Of a stretch of 64,000 nucleotides of DNA, positions 35,642 through 45,307 are shown piece after piece. Every line of letters begins with the position of its first letter. Positions within the stretch are counted from its first letter, which is position 1. The stretch spans positions 186,001-250,000 of the forward strand of contig JADKCV010000001.1 of NCBI GenBank assembly GCA_016718655.1, read 5' to 3'. The notes beneath the pieces are model-generated. The model was given only the letters and a program-made list of their open reading frames with translations. It did no database searches and was not told the origin of the DNA. The position numbers were made by a program, and so were the translations under genes. Source of the stretch: Flavobacteriales bacterium. GTDB lineage: Bacteria; Bacteroidota; Bacteroidia; Flavobacteriales_F; PHOS-HE28.

Positions 35642-36273
35642 TACCCCTCCAAGTTGGGGTTGATGATGAGCTGCCGCACTGCCAGACCCACGCCAATACC
35701 TGCGAATGTGGAGAGCAGTCCACGCACCACGCGTTTCGTTCGACCAACACGGGCATAGCCATAAGCATAGTCCGCATTGCCTTCCATGAAGGGGTCGCGA
35801 ATGGAACCCGGCGTGACATTCACCCTGGGTAGCGTCATGACAGCGGCGTAGATCGGTGGCAGGAAGAACGCGTTCATCTCCAGATTGGCAGCGATGGTTG
35901 TACCCGCTCCGAACAGGAATCCCCCGATGGTGGTCCAGGTTGGCTTGTAACCGTCGCGCGCATCAGCTTGCCCCTTGATGAAGCTGCGCATCTGGTCCAC
36001 GGTCATATCGTTTCCGAAGATGGTATCATAGAAATACCAGATCCGTTCGCGACCCAGACTGTCCGTCACGCTGAACACATCCTCGGTGGGTTCGGACCGT
36101 TCCTTGGTCCGGCTGTGCTTGCCGAATCCGAGGTAACGCACTTCCAACGTGCTTTGGCCCAACACCGTACCGGTGATCACCCGGCCATTCATCATCAGGA
36201 TACGATCCTGACCAGCACCCGTCGATACGAGCACCAGAAGAAGGGCGTACAAGAACAGTGAACGCAAGGACAT
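35638..36273 (-). CDS. Hypothetical membrane-associated protein with signal peptide
   Basis: A 211-residue protein with an N-terminal signal peptide (MSLRSLFLYALLLVLVSTGAGQ). A short beta-rich region follows (RILMMNGRVITGTVLGQSTLEVRY) in which a modification-dependent strand pattern is reminiscent of other small secreted Bacteroidota proteins. Two hydrophobic stretches follow, TIGGFLFGAGTTIAANLEMNAFFLPPIYAAV and LLSTFAGIGVGLAVRQLI. No family is recognised. It is the first gene of a two-gene unit with the UbiA-like protein and diverges from gcvP. Confidence 0.7.
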   Translation of the reverse strand: MSLRSLFLYALLLVLVSTGAGQDRILMMNGRVITGTVLGQSTLEVRYLGFGKHSRTKERSEPTEDVFSVTDSLGRERIWYFYDTIFGNDMTVDQMRSFIKGQADARDGYKPTWTTIGGFLFGAGTTIAANLEMNAFFLPPIYAAVMTLPRVNVTPGSIRDPFMEGNADYAYGYARVGRTKRVVRGLLSTFAGIGVGLAVRQLIINPNLEGY

Positions 36274-36357
36274 CGGTCAAAGATAGCCCTTGTCGAACAG
36301 GCCGAATGCTTGCGTGTTGCATGGGAAAGGTCAGCTATGCAAGGTGAAGGCGCCCCG

Positions 36358-36365
36358 TATATTTG
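36358..36365 (+). promoter_or_regulatory. Promoter -7 box (TATATTTG) of gcvP
   Basis: A perfect TAnnTTTG match 27 bases upstream of the gcvP ATG at 36393. It lies before the chosen start and at the edge of the longer open frame, which supports the shorter protein. No good -33 TTTG is seen at the usual distance. Confidence 0.5.
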
Positions 36366-36392
36366 GCCACGTCCTCGACCCCTACCCCACCC

Positions 36393-39263
36393 ATGAACTT
36401 CGTGACCTACCAGGAGCGTCACATCGGCCCCGATGCCGGTGCGACGGAAGAGATGCTTCGTGCCATCGGCGTCAGCTCGCTCGATGAGCTGATCAGGCGT
36501 ACCGTGCCGCAGGGCATCCGTTCGCCGAAAGCCCTGGACGTGGGACCCGCGCTGACCGAGCGCGAGCACCTTGATAACATGAAGGCCTTGGGCGCGAAGA
36601 ACAAGGTGTTCCGCAGTTACATCGGTCTGGGCTTCAGCGGCACCGTGCTACCCCCGGCCATCCAGCGCAACGTGTTCGAGAACCCCGGATGGTACACGGC
36701 CTATACTCCGTACCAGGCGGAGATCGCGCAAGGCCGCTTGGAGGCCCTGCTGAACTACCAGACGATGGTGAGCGAGCTCACCGGCCTGCCCATCGCCAAT
36801 GCATCGCTGCTCGATGAGGCCACCGCCATCGCCGAGGCCATGCACATGCTTTACGCCGCTCGCCCGAAGGAACTGGCGAACGCTCACAAGTTCTTCGCTG
36901 ACAAGGGCCTGTATCCGCAGAACATCGATGTGCTCCGCACGCGCTGTGCACCCATCGGTGTGGAACTGGTGATCGGTGATGCCAAGGACTTCACCCCCGA
37001 CGGCAGCTACTTCGCCGTGGCGCTGCAGTATCCCGCCGCCGATGGCAACGTGGGCGATCACCGTGCACTGGTCAGCAAGGCCAAGGCGGCCGGTGTCCGG
37101 GTGGCCGTGTGTGCGGACATCCTTGCGTTGGTGTTGCTGACGCCTCCGGGCGAATGGGGCGCCGATGTCTGCGTGGGCAACAGCCAGCGCTTCGGTGTAC
37201 CCATGGGCTACGGTGGTCCTCACGCCGCGTTCTTCGCCACCACGGAGGAGTACAAGCGCCTGATCCCGGGCCGCATCATCGGGGTGAGCCAGGACCGTCG
37301 TGGTCGCCGCGGATTGCGCATGGCGCTCCAAACCCGCGAACAGCACATCCGTCGCGACAAGGCCACCAGCAACATCTGCACGGCACAGGCCCTGCTCGCG
37401 GTGATGGCCGGCATGTATGCCGTGTACCACGGCCCCAGCGGACTGAAGCGCATCGCCGGGAACGTGCACGCCCACACGCGTCATCTGGCCGAAGCCGCCA
37501 AGGGACTGGGTTATGGCCTGGTCAACGCCAGTTTCTTCGACACCATCACCCTCACGCTCCCTGCTGGGATCAAGTCGGAGCAGGTGAAGAAGGCCGCCGA
37601 GGCACGCAGCATCAACTTCCGCTACGAAGCCGATCGCGTCAGCATCGCCTTTGATGAGACCGTGCGTCCCAGCGATGTGAACGAAACCGTGGCGGCCCTG
37701 GCGGAAGCCTGTGGCGCCAAGGCTCCGGTTGTCCCGGGCAACGGTTCCACCATGGCGGTGCCGGCCGACCTGCAGCGCACGAGCGCGGTACTGACGCATC
37801 CGGTGTTCAACACCCACCACACCGAACTGGAGCTCCAGCGCTACATCAAGAAGTTGGAGAACAAGGACTTCAGCATGATGCACGGCATGATCCCCCTGGG
37901 TTCGTGCACGATGAAGCTGAACGCCGCTAGCACGCTGTTGCCGTTGAGCTGGCCCGAGTGGGGCGGCCTGCATCCCTTCGCTCCGGTGGACCAGACGCAG
38001 GGCTACCAGCAGGTCTTCGCCGAACTGAGCGATGCGCTGGCGAAGGCCACGGGATTCACGGCCGTGAGCCTGCAGCCCAACAGCGGCGCGCAGGGCGAAT
38101 ACGCCGGCCTGCTGGTGATCCGTGCGTACCATGCGGCACGCGGCGACCATCACCGCAACATCGCCCTCATCCCCAGCAGCGCCCACGGAACCAACCCGGC
38201 CAGCGCGGTGATGGCCGGCATGCAGGTGGTGGTGGTGAAGGCCGATGAGGAAGGACACGTCGATGTGGCCGACCTGAAGGCCAAGGCCGAACAGTACAAG
38301 GACACGCTGAGCTGCCTGATGGTGACCTACCCCAGCACGCACGGCGTGTACGAGGAGAGCATCAAGGACATCACCGCCACGATCCACGCGAACGGCGGTC
38401 TGGTGTACATGGACGGCGCGAACATGAACGCCCAGGTGGGCCTTACGAGCCCCGGCGACATCGGAGCGGACGTGTGCCACCTGAACCTGCACAAGACCTT
38501 CGCGATCCCGCACGGCGGTGGCGGCCCCGGCATGGGTCCCATCTGCGTGAACGACAAGCTGAAGCCCTTCCTGCCCGGTCACCCGTTGATCAGGACCGGA
38601 GGAGAACACGCCGTACCTGCGGTGAGCAGTGCCCCCTGGGGTAGTGCGCTCATCCTGTTGATCAGCTACGGATACATCAAGATGCTCGGTGGTACCGGGC
38701 TCACGGACAGCACGCGTTACGCCATCCTCAACGCCAACTACATCAAGGCGAAGCTGGAGAAGCACTACCCGATCCTGTACACCGGTACCGAAGGCATGGT
38801 GGCGCACGAGATGATCCTCGATTGCCGCGAATTCAAGCGCACAGCGGGGATCGAGGTGGAGGACATCGCCAAGCGCCTGATGGATTACGGGTTCCATGCG
38901 CCCACGGTGAGCTTCCCGGTGGCCGGCACGCTGATGGTGGAGCCCACGGAGAGCGAGGCCAAGCCGGAACTGGACCGCTTCATCGAGGCCATGATCGGCA
39001 TCCGCATGGAGATCGCGGAAGTGGAGAGCGGCCAAGCGGACAAGTCCGACAATGTCTTGAAGATGGCCCCGCACACCAGCGATGAGGTCTGTGCCGACAC
39101 TTGGAGCCACCCTTATGGTCGCGAGAAGGCGGCCTTCCCGGCCAGCGTGAACCGTGACTGGAAGTTCTGGCCCTCGGTGAGCAAGGTGGACAGCGCCTTC
39201 GGCGACCGCAACCTGATCTGCACCTGCCCGCCCGTGGAGGACTACGCGATGCAGGAAGCCTGA
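36393..39263 (+). CDS. gcvP: Glycine dehydrogenase (decarboxylating), P-protein
   Basis: A 956-residue fused P-protein from the ATG at 36393 (MNFVTYQERHIGPDAGATEEML, where ERHIGP is the usual N-terminal motif). The two PLP-fold halves are both present. The active-site lysine is K701 in HLNLHKTFAIPHGGGGPGMGP. FVASHTAxNEF-like blocks are replaced by the normal FSMMHGMIPLGSCTMKLN and PNSGAQGEYAGLLVIRAYH. The enzyme decarboxylates glycine and passes the aminomethyl group to lipoyl-GcvH. gcvT and gcvH are not adjacent. A strong hairpin (39280-39317) ends the transcript. Confidence 0.97.
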   Translation: MNFVTYQERHIGPDAGATEEMLRAIGVSSLDELIRRTVPQGIRSPKALDVGPALTEREHLDNMKALGAKNKVFRSYIGLGFSGTVLPPAIQRNVFENPGWYTAYTPYQAEIAQGRLEALLNYQTMVSELTGLPIANASLLDEATAIAEAMHMLYAARPKELANAHKFFADKGLYPQNIDVLRTRCAPIGVELVIGDAKDFTPDGSYFAVALQYPAADGNVGDHRALVSKAKAAGVRVAVCADILALVLLTPPGEWGADVCVGNSQRFGVPMGYGGPHAAFFATTEEYKRLIPGRIIGVSQDRRGRRGLRMALQTREQHIRRDKATSNICTAQALLAVMAGMYAVYHGPSGLKRIAGNVHAHTRHLAEAAKGLGYGLVNASFFDTITLTLPAGIKSEQVKKAAEARSINFRYEADRVSIAFDETVRPSDVNETVAALAEACGAKAPVVPGNGSTMAVPADLQRTSAVLTHPVFNTHHTELELQRYIKKLENKDFSMMHGMIPLGSCTMKLNAASTLLPLSWPEWGGLHPFAPVDQTQGYQQVFAELSDALAKATGFTAVSLQPNSGAQGEYAGLLVIRAYHAARGDHHRNIALIPSSAHGTNPASAVMAGMQVVVVKADEEGHVDVADLKAKAEQYKDTLSCLMVTYPSTHGVYEESIKDITATIHANGGLVYMDGANMNAQVGLTSPGDIGADVCHLNLHKTFAIPHGGGGPGMGPICVNDKLKPFLPGHPLIRTGGEHAVPAVSSAPWGSALILLISYGYIKMLGGTGLTDSTRYAILNANYIKAKLEKHYPILYTGTEGMVAHEMILDCREFKRTAGIEVEDIAKRLMDYGFHAPTVSFPVAGTLMVEPTESEAKPELDRFIEAMIGIRMEIAEVESGQADKSDNVLKMAPHTSDEVCADTWSHPYGREKAAFPASVNRDWKFWPSVSKVDSAFGDRNLICTCPPVEDYAMQEA

Positions 39264-39279
39264 TCGCTGGACTTCGATC

Positions 39280-39317
39280 GCACAGGACCCGCGACCTTCT
39301 TGTCGCGGGTCCTGTGC
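39280..39317 (+). terminator. Strong hairpin after gcvP
   Basis: A perfect 16-base-pair stem (39280-39295 with 39302-39317) around a six-base loop CTTCTT starts 16 bases after the gcvP stop codon. No clear T-run follows, so it may act as an mRNA 3' stabiliser or a weak terminator. Similar hairpins follow each of the next secreted-protein genes. Confidence 0.7.
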
Positions 39318-39362
39318 ATTACCGACCATGGATCGATGCGGTACCTTCGCCCGTTCACACCG

Positions 39363-41129
39363 ATGAAGTACACCGCACCCATCGCGCATTGCTGCGCCTT
39401 TTTGCTCTCCGTTCCTTTGATATTGCTGGTGCCTGCAATGGCCCAGGACAAGGCACTGCCATGTCTGCTCAGCGTGGACTTCGAGGGCGATGGTATCCCG
39501 GCCGGGTGGGATATCGGTGCACCCGTCCTGCAACTGGACGGCAGTGGCAATTCCACATCGGCATGGCGGATCGGAAATGCAACGGAAGCCAATTCCAACG
39601 GTTTCTTCCCGGTCCCGGACAGACCAGTGAACAACCGTTTCATCATGGCCAATGACGATGCGGCACCGTGCAACTGCGCCATGGATGAGGTGGTGTTGAC
39701 GAGCCCTTCCATCGACCTGGCCTCGACCACGGGCGCAGTACTACAGTGCAAGTACTTCTTCGATGGCAACTTCAATAGCGGCGTGGCCACCGTGAACGCA
39801 TCGGTGAATGGTGGCGAATGGATCGTGATCGACACCTTGACCACTGCGGGATCCCAATGGCAGGACCTCTTCGTGGACCTGAGCGCCTATGATGGTGCTA
39901 CCGACCTGCGCATTCGCTTCCGCTGGAGTGACAATGGCCAGTGGGCTAGCGGAGTCGCCGTGGATGACCTTTGCGTCCGGGGCCGCTATACCAAGGATAT
40001 CAGCGTGTTGGAACTCCTCTCCCATGATCCGGAGCCATCCCCGTTCAATGGTTCAGTACGGAGCCTTAGATATTCCGAACTCCCACTGACACAAACCGCT
40101 CCATTGACGCTTGCTGCTTCGCTGCGGAACAATGGCACGGACATCGTCAGGAATGTCATTGTGACACCCTCGATCACACTCAACGGTAGTGCACAAGGTC
40201 CTTTGACCAGCCAACTTGTGGACAGCATGTTACCCGGTGAGACACGCATGGTGCGTATCCCGACGGATTGGACACCGAATGCATTGGGCTTGGTCGAACT
40301 TTCAGTGAATACCACGATCGATGGCGACGATGAGGATAATTCGGACAATGGGGCCTCCACAAGCATTCGTATCACGGGTCCAGGATGGGCGGATGGATAT
40401 GGTGCGATGACCTCGTTGGAAGGCGATGCCCAAGGGATCATCCAACGCGACGGATCATTCATCGTCCTGTCGCGCATGGAACTGGTCGGGACCGCATCTC
40501 CCGTTTCGGGGATCAGTGCCATACTCGGAACGAACAGCCAAGCAGGCGCTCGGATAAGAGGTGTGGTATTCGACACACAACTGGCATTCCTGGATACCAC
40601 AGCCACCCACGAGCTGACCAGTGATGACTTGAACATCGTTCTCGGTGGAGGCCCCATCCACCTTCCTTGGGCGAACATCACTGAATTGACCGGCGACCAC
40701 TTTGTGGGGATCCAGGTCCTGGATGATGATAGCCAGGTATCCATCGCCTCCAGTGGGAACATCCCGACCGGCGCTGCCATGGTCCTGATCGGCGCGAATT
40801 TCGAAGTCGACTGGCTGCAAGTTACCCCGATGATCCGCTTGCATACCAGCTCGTTCGGAGTGGGTGTGACCGAAATGGATCCTTCGGGATCGCTCGTGAT
40901 CGGGCCGAATCCAGCATCCACGACACTTGGGTACCGGTTCGACGGGAAGAAGATCGATCAGGTGGAGGTGTTCGACATGTGGGGCCGTCAGATCAACGTG
41001 TCTCCAACTCAACAAGCGTACAGCACCGACGGCCACTTGGACGTTTCGTCCCTGTCCAATGGCTGTTACACCCTTTCTATCCGAAACGGTGATCGTCAGT
41101 TCAGGCGCAACTTCCTGATCGCCCGGTAG
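39363..41129 (+). CDS. Secreted T9SS-sorted protein, choice-of-anchor J-like
   Basis: The ATG at 39363 gives 588 residues with a signal peptide (CCAFLLSVPLILLVPAMAQ); earlier starts in the frame would hide it. The N-terminal third (SVDFEGDGIPAGWDIGAPV ... LRIRFRWSDNGQWASGVAVDDLCV) is a jelly-roll region of the choice-of-anchor J/MAM-like kind that binds surfaces or glycans. A CARDB-like Ig module follows (LTLAASLRNNGTDIVRNVIV). The last 75 residues (VIGPNPASTTLGYRF, VEVFDMWGRQI, LSNGCYTLSIRNGD) form a T9SS type A sorting domain. Expected on the cell surface. Its layout matches the next three genes, but the sequence is more distant. Confidence 0.82.
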   Translation: MKYTAPIAHCCAFLLSVPLILLVPAMAQDKALPCLLSVDFEGDGIPAGWDIGAPVLQLDGSGNSTSAWRIGNATEANSNGFFPVPDRPVNNRFIMANDDAAPCNCAMDEVVLTSPSIDLASTTGAVLQCKYFFDGNFNSGVATVNASVNGGEWIVIDTLTTAGSQWQDLFVDLSAYDGATDLRIRFRWSDNGQWASGVAVDDLCVRGRYTKDISVLELLSHDPEPSPFNGSVRSLRYSELPLTQTAPLTLAASLRNNGTDIVRNVIVTPSITLNGSAQGPLTSQLVDSMLPGETRMVRIPTDWTPNALGLVELSVNTTIDGDDEDNSDNGASTSIRITGPGWADGYGAMTSLEGDAQGIIQRDGSFIVLSRMELVGTASPVSGISAILGTNSQAGARIRGVVFDTQLAFLDTTATHELTSDDLNIVLGGGPIHLPWANITELTGDHFVGIQVLDDDSQVSIASSGNIPTGAAMVLIGANFEVDWLQVTPMIRLHTSSFGVGVTEMDPSGSLVIGPNPASTTLGYRFDGKKIDQVEVFDMWGRQINVSPTQQAYSTDGHLDVSSLSNGCYTLSIRNGDRQFRRNFLIAR

Positions 41130-41308
41130 TTCGTTCCGGTATCAGCGATGTGCTGGTGCACCGAACGATGATCGACCGTTGCCTGTAGGTATCCGAGCAT
41201 GGTCATGAGGAGGCAGCCCCCTTGCCTAACAATTCCTACCTGGCTGAACCGAACATCCCTGGATCTTCTTAACTTCGGCACTCCAACTCTAGGAAAACCA
41301 AGCGAACA

Positions 41309-43174
41309 ATGAACAAACGCTACACCCTTATCTTGGCTTCGGCCGTGGCCGGGACGTGCATGGCACAGACCGCCAACAACATTCCAGCCCGATTGATGAA
41401 GGCAGAGCCACGTGAGGCTCGCACTGCATCCGGCACTTCCGACGCCCTGCGTGGCAACACCGTGTTCTCCGAGGACTTTGCCAATGGCATGACCGGTAAC
41501 AATGGCATCGGCGAATGGACACCTACCGGTGTCAACGCTGCCATGTGGCGTTGGTCCCCCACGGGTCCAGTAGGTGCGTTCTCCGTGCCCACCCAGATCA
41601 TCGCATCGGCAACCGTCTCGAACGGGTTCATGATGTTCAACGGCGACTCGGCGAACACCAACTTCCTGGTCGACCCTCCTGTGATCGTGGCCAGCCCGAT
41701 CGAATGGGATGCTGCATTGGAAAGCCCCATCCTCGACCTGAGCGCTAGCCCTTTCGTGGAGATCGTGTTCACCCAGCGCTTCCGTTGGTGCTGTCAGCCC
41801 ACCTCCCCGCATTCGGTGGAGTTGAGCATCGATGGTGGTGCTAGCTGGCCGTTCACCTATACCACGAATGGTATCTTCAATGCGAACGATGACAGCGGCA
41901 CCGACGAGGTCCGCATCAACATCAGCAACGACATTGCTGGCAACGCCGGGTCCGTGCGTTTCCGTTTCAAGCACAGCCCCTTTGCCTCGCACTACCACTG
42001 GCAGATCGACGACGTGGCAATCCGCGAGTTGTTCCCCAACAACTTGACCATGAACGATGGCTATCTGACCCACACCGGCCTCGGTGAGGAGTTCGGTCGT
42101 ATCCCAGCTGGCCAGTTGAACCCCACCATGCTTGTTGGTGGCGGGATCACCAACTCCGGTAGCGCAGCCCAGACCAACGTTGTCATCAACATGAGCGTGA
42201 CCAATAGCGCTGGTACTGAAGTGTTCAATGCCGTCAAGAACATCCCCACGTTGGCATCCGGTGCGTCCGACGCCCTTGAGGAGTTCGTTACCCTGCCCGC
42301 TTTGACTGCCGACCTCTACACCGCTACCTTCACGGTCAGTGCGGATGAGGAGGACCTGGATCCCTCTGACAACACCTTCCTGCGTCGTTTCGAAGTGAAC
42401 AATGAGATGTACAGCGTGGACGGTATCGGTAACCACCCCACGGGCTACCAGATCCTCAGCTCCATCGGGACGAACAGCTTCCCTGGTGATAACGATGGCC
42501 TCGTGGTGATGAACTACTACGAATTGATCGAGCCCTTGGACATCTACGGTTTCGAGTTCCTGACCACCACCAATACCCAAGTGGGTGGTTATGTGACGAT
42601 CAGCCTACTTGATACGGCGGATGTCTTCGCGAACATCACCACCAACCCGATCGCAGAGAGTGATGCATATGACATCCTCGATACGGATGTGTCCGGTGGC
42701 CGAGTACGGGTGTTCTTCAACAGCCCTGTAACCCTCGACCCGAACGGTTATTACGCCGCTGTGACCTTGTTCAGCAATCAGGACGCCGGTCGGATCCGGA
42801 TCATTGATGATGCCACCGTTCCTCAGCCCAATGGCATGTCGCTGATCTACAGCCCGACCGACCAGGTGGTATACACCAATGGTAACGGCATGTCCATCCG
42901 CTTGCTGCTTTCCGCAACAGTAGGTGTTGAGGAGACCGCTGTTCTGGAAGGTGTGACCGTATTCCCCAATCCCACCAATGGCGTGGTGAATGTGCGTACC
43001 GAGAACAGCGGTACACACCAAGTGGAAGTGGTCAATGTCCTGGGTGCAGTGGTCGCTCAGACGTCCTTCGCAGGAAGCACCACGCTCGATCTGAGCACCT
43101 TCGCCAAAGGCGTCTACTCTGTGCGCATCTTCAATGAAGAAGCCAGCATGGTGGAGCGCGTCACTGTCGAGTGA
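41309..43174 (+). CDS. Secreted T9SS-sorted protein, tandem paralogue 1
   Basis: A 621-residue protein with signal peptide (MNKRYTLILASAVAGTCMAQ). An N-terminal jelly-roll region contains FSEDFANGMTGNNGIGEWT and VRFRFKHSPFASHYHWQIDDVAI. The middle region (YLTHTGLGEEFGRIPAGQLNP, LYTATFTVSADEEDLDPSDN) is CARDB-like. A third region (SSIGTNSFPGDNDGLVVMNYYE) precedes the type A sorting domain (VTVFPNPTNGVVNVRTEN, LSTFAKGVYSVRIFN). It shares these segments in order with the next two genes, so the three arose by tandem duplication. No catalytic residues are evident; surface adhesion or matrix roles are guesses. A -7-like TAACTTCG precedes it. Confidence 0.85.
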   Translation: MNKRYTLILASAVAGTCMAQTANNIPARLMKAEPREARTASGTSDALRGNTVFSEDFANGMTGNNGIGEWTPTGVNAAMWRWSPTGPVGAFSVPTQIIASATVSNGFMMFNGDSANTNFLVDPPVIVASPIEWDAALESPILDLSASPFVEIVFTQRFRWCCQPTSPHSVELSIDGGASWPFTYTTNGIFNANDDSGTDEVRINISNDIAGNAGSVRFRFKHSPFASHYHWQIDDVAIRELFPNNLTMNDGYLTHTGLGEEFGRIPAGQLNPTMLVGGGITNSGSAAQTNVVINMSVTNSAGTEVFNAVKNIPTLASGASDALEEFVTLPALTADLYTATFTVSADEEDLDPSDNTFLRRFEVNNEMYSVDGIGNHPTGYQILSSIGTNSFPGDNDGLVVMNYYELIEPLDIYGFEFLTTTNTQVGGYVTISLLDTADVFANITTNPIAESDAYDILDTDVSGGRVRVFFNSPVTLDPNGYYAAVTLFSNQDAGRIRIIDDATVPQPNGMSLIYSPTDQVVYTNGNGMSIRLLLSATVGVEETAVLEGVTVFPNPTNGVVNVRTENSGTHQVEVVNVLGAVVAQTSFAGSTTLDLSTFAKGVYSVRIFNEEASMVERVTVE

Positions 43175-43194
43175 TCCAACCTTACATCCCTGGC

Positions 43195-43227
43195 GAAGGA
43201 CCCGGCAGCTTGGCTGCCGGGTCCTTC
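43195..43227 (+). terminator. Hairpin terminator after tandem paralogue 1
   Basis: A perfect 15-base-pair stem (43195-43209 with 43213-43227) around the loop TTG follows the stop codon at 43174 by 20 bases. The stem core is GGACCCGGCAGC. A short mixed T/C stretch follows. It insulates the gene from the next paralogue. Confidence 0.75.
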
Positions 43228-43335
43228 TGCTTTGGTGCCTTGACCGGCCCTTTCCTCGGATACTTACCTTGCCTGGAATGCCATCCGAATGCGTTGACCG
43301 ATATACTATATTCGTCACCCCAATCCCTCATCAGC

Positions 43336-45117
43336 ATGAAGAACATCTACTCAGCACTCTTGTTGATCGCCCCGCTGGCCGCAAGCGCGCAACTGCGCGA
43401 AGCGCGTCACCAGAACGATCGACCGGTCCATGGCCACGCCAAGGGCATTTCGTATTACTCGGAGACTTTCGATGCGGACCTGAACGGATGGTCCGCAGAG
43501 ACCACAGTGGGCGTCGTTGATTGGAAATGGACCAACGTGGGTCCGGGTCCGACCTCATCCACATATCCCGTTCCACCCTTGGCGACCAGCACACCCAGCG
43601 GTTGGGCCATCCTCGATGACGATTTCGATGGGGTCGGTGGTCAGTCCACGGATGCCTCATTGATATCCCCTGCGATCGATCTCTCAGCTGCTCCTGCCAA
43701 CCTTCGGGTTCGCTTCGAACAGTATTTCCAGGAATTCCAAGCTGACGCCACGTTCGTAGGAGTAAGCGTCGATGGTGGGTCCACGTGGAACGAAGTGGAG
43801 ATCAATGCCGGTGTTGGACGTGAAGGTCGCCCCAATCCCGAAGTGATCGAGGTGAACATCTCGGAATGGGTGAGCGCAAATCCATCCAATGTCCAATTGC
43901 GCTTCCGCTATACATCGACTTGGGATTATGGCTGGCAGGTTGACAATGTCGCCATTGTGGAACAGTTCCAGTACGACATGATCGCCGTGAGTTCCTTCCT
44001 GAGCCACAACGGTACCGGCGAGGAGTACGGCCGCATCCCGACTTCCCAACTCTACCCGACCATGCTGTTAGGTGGCGAGTTGAAGAACGACGGATCCTTG
44101 GACCAGACCAACGTGGTGGCTTCGATGACGGTGCGGAATGGCATCAACGAAGTGGCGTTCTCGGCAACCAGCAACATCGGCAACCTGGCAGCGAACACTT
44201 CTGCTTTCATGGAGGAGTTCGCCAGCCTGCCAGCATTGGGCAACGACCTGTACACCGCCACGTTGGAGGTGACCAGCGACCAGGCTGCCAGTGATGCCAA
44301 CCCCGAGAATAACTCGCGCGTCCGTGCTTTCCAGGTGAACGACGCACGTTACACGTTGGATGGGATCGGTATCCATCCAGGAAGCACCATCATCGGTTCC
44401 TTGGGTACCAATTCATTCGACGGAGCTGAGGACGGTTTGATCCTGATGACCTATTACGAGGTTCGTGAGCCGCTGGATGTGAATGGCATGGAATTCTTGA
44501 TCACAGCGAATACCGTGCTTGGCGGCTTCGTGACCGTTGCCATCTACGACACCACGGATGTGCTGGCGGCCACACCCAATTTCAGCAACCCGGTCGTGGA
44601 GAGCGATGCCTATGACATCATGCCCGATGACATCTCTTCCGGCGTGGTGAGCGTGTTGTTCCCTCAAGTGGCCACGCTTCCCGCGGGCGGATATTATGCG
44701 GCAGTGACCTTGAACAGCAATGGCGGGGTCGGTACCATCCGTGTACTGGATGACCTCACCGTGCCACAACCTGCGTTGGCCAGCGTCATCTACATTCCTG
44801 CCGATCAGGTCTTTACGAACGGGAATGCAACGTCCGTTCGCCTCATGACGGGTTCCAGCCCTGATCAGGTCGCGACCACCGAGGCACCACTGGGTATCGC
44901 GCTGTTCCCCAACCCGAGCAATGGGAACGTTACCCTCCGTGTCGCCGAAGCTGGCCTGCATCGTGTGGAAGTGATCGACGCAGCAGGTCAGTTGGTAGGC
45001 ACCAGCACCGTGATCGGCACATCCACCTTGGATCTCAGCGATCTCGCCAAAGGCTTGTATTCCGTGCGCGTGATCGGTGACAAGGGCATCCGAGTGGAGC
45101 GTATCACCCTGAACTAG
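43336..45117 (+). CDS. Secreted T9SS-sorted protein, tandem paralogue 2
   Basis: The ATG at 43336 gives 593 residues with a signal peptide (MKNIYSALLLIAPLAASAQ). The longer frame begins before the upstream hairpin, so it was rejected. The layout repeats that of the previous gene: jelly-roll (YYSETFDADLNGWSAETTVG ... WDYGWQVDNVAIVEQF), CARDB-like (FLSHNGTGEEYGRIPTSQLYP, DLYTATLEVTSDQAASDANPE), a third region (GSLGTNSFDGAEDGLILMTYYE) and a type A sorting domain (IALFPNPSNGNVTLRVAE, LSDLAKGLYSVRVIGD). It was presumably secreted and processed by the PorU-type sortase. A -7-like TATATTCG lies upstream. Function unknown. Confidence 0.85.
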   Translation: MKNIYSALLLIAPLAASAQLREARHQNDRPVHGHAKGISYYSETFDADLNGWSAETTVGVVDWKWTNVGPGPTSSTYPVPPLATSTPSGWAILDDDFDGVGGQSTDASLISPAIDLSAAPANLRVRFEQYFQEFQADATFVGVSVDGGSTWNEVEINAGVGREGRPNPEVIEVNISEWVSANPSNVQLRFRYTSTWDYGWQVDNVAIVEQFQYDMIAVSSFLSHNGTGEEYGRIPTSQLYPTMLLGGELKNDGSLDQTNVVASMTVRNGINEVAFSATSNIGNLAANTSAFMEEFASLPALGNDLYTATLEVTSDQAASDANPENNSRVRAFQVNDARYTLDGIGIHPGSTIIGSLGTNSFDGAEDGLILMTYYEVREPLDVNGMEFLITANTVLGGFVTVAIYDTTDVLAATPNFSNPVVESDAYDIMPDDISSGVVSVLFPQVATLPAGGYYAAVTLNSNGGVGTIRVLDDLTVPQPALASVIYIPADQVFTNGNATSVRLMTGSSPDQVATTEAPLGIALFPNPSNGNVTLRVAEAGLHRVEVIDAAGQLVGTSTVIGTSTLDLSDLAKGLYSVRVIGDKGIRVERITLN

Positions 45118-45135
45118 TCCGAATTGATGAAGATG

Positions 45136-45166
45136 AGCGCCCCTGCCGCTGTCCGGCAGGGGCGCT
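45136..45166 (+). terminator. Hairpin terminator after tandem paralogue 2
   Basis: A 13-base-pair perfect stem (45136-45148 with 45154-45166) with core GCGCCCCTGCCG and a five-base loop starts 18 bases after the stop codon. No T-run follows. Confidence 0.7.
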
Positions 45167-45262
45167 ATACGTTCCCGGCCGGCGATGATCTTGTCTCCAA
45201 GAACAGTGGTTGGAATGGTGTAGTGGCCATCAGTCCAAGGGCAGAACAGGGTGATTCCGCCC

Positions 45263-45270
45263 TATCTTTG
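45263..45270 (+). promoter_or_regulatory. Promoter -7 box (TATCTTTG) of tandem paralogue 3
   Basis: A perfect TAnnTTTG match 37 bases upstream of the ATG at 45308. It falls inside the longer open frame, so it also supports the chosen start. No consensus -33 element is seen at the expected distance. Confidence 0.5.
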
Positions 45271-45307
45271 TCCTGAACTTTTGGTCAAACAATCCGAACA
45301 CGAACCA

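Noticed and set aside
36648..39533. Very long minus-strand open frame (961 codons) antisense to gcvP
   Set aside because: It mirrors the codon structure of gcvP in a GC-rich genome. The product is His/Arg/Gly-rich without domain features, while gcvP on the plus strand is unmistakable.
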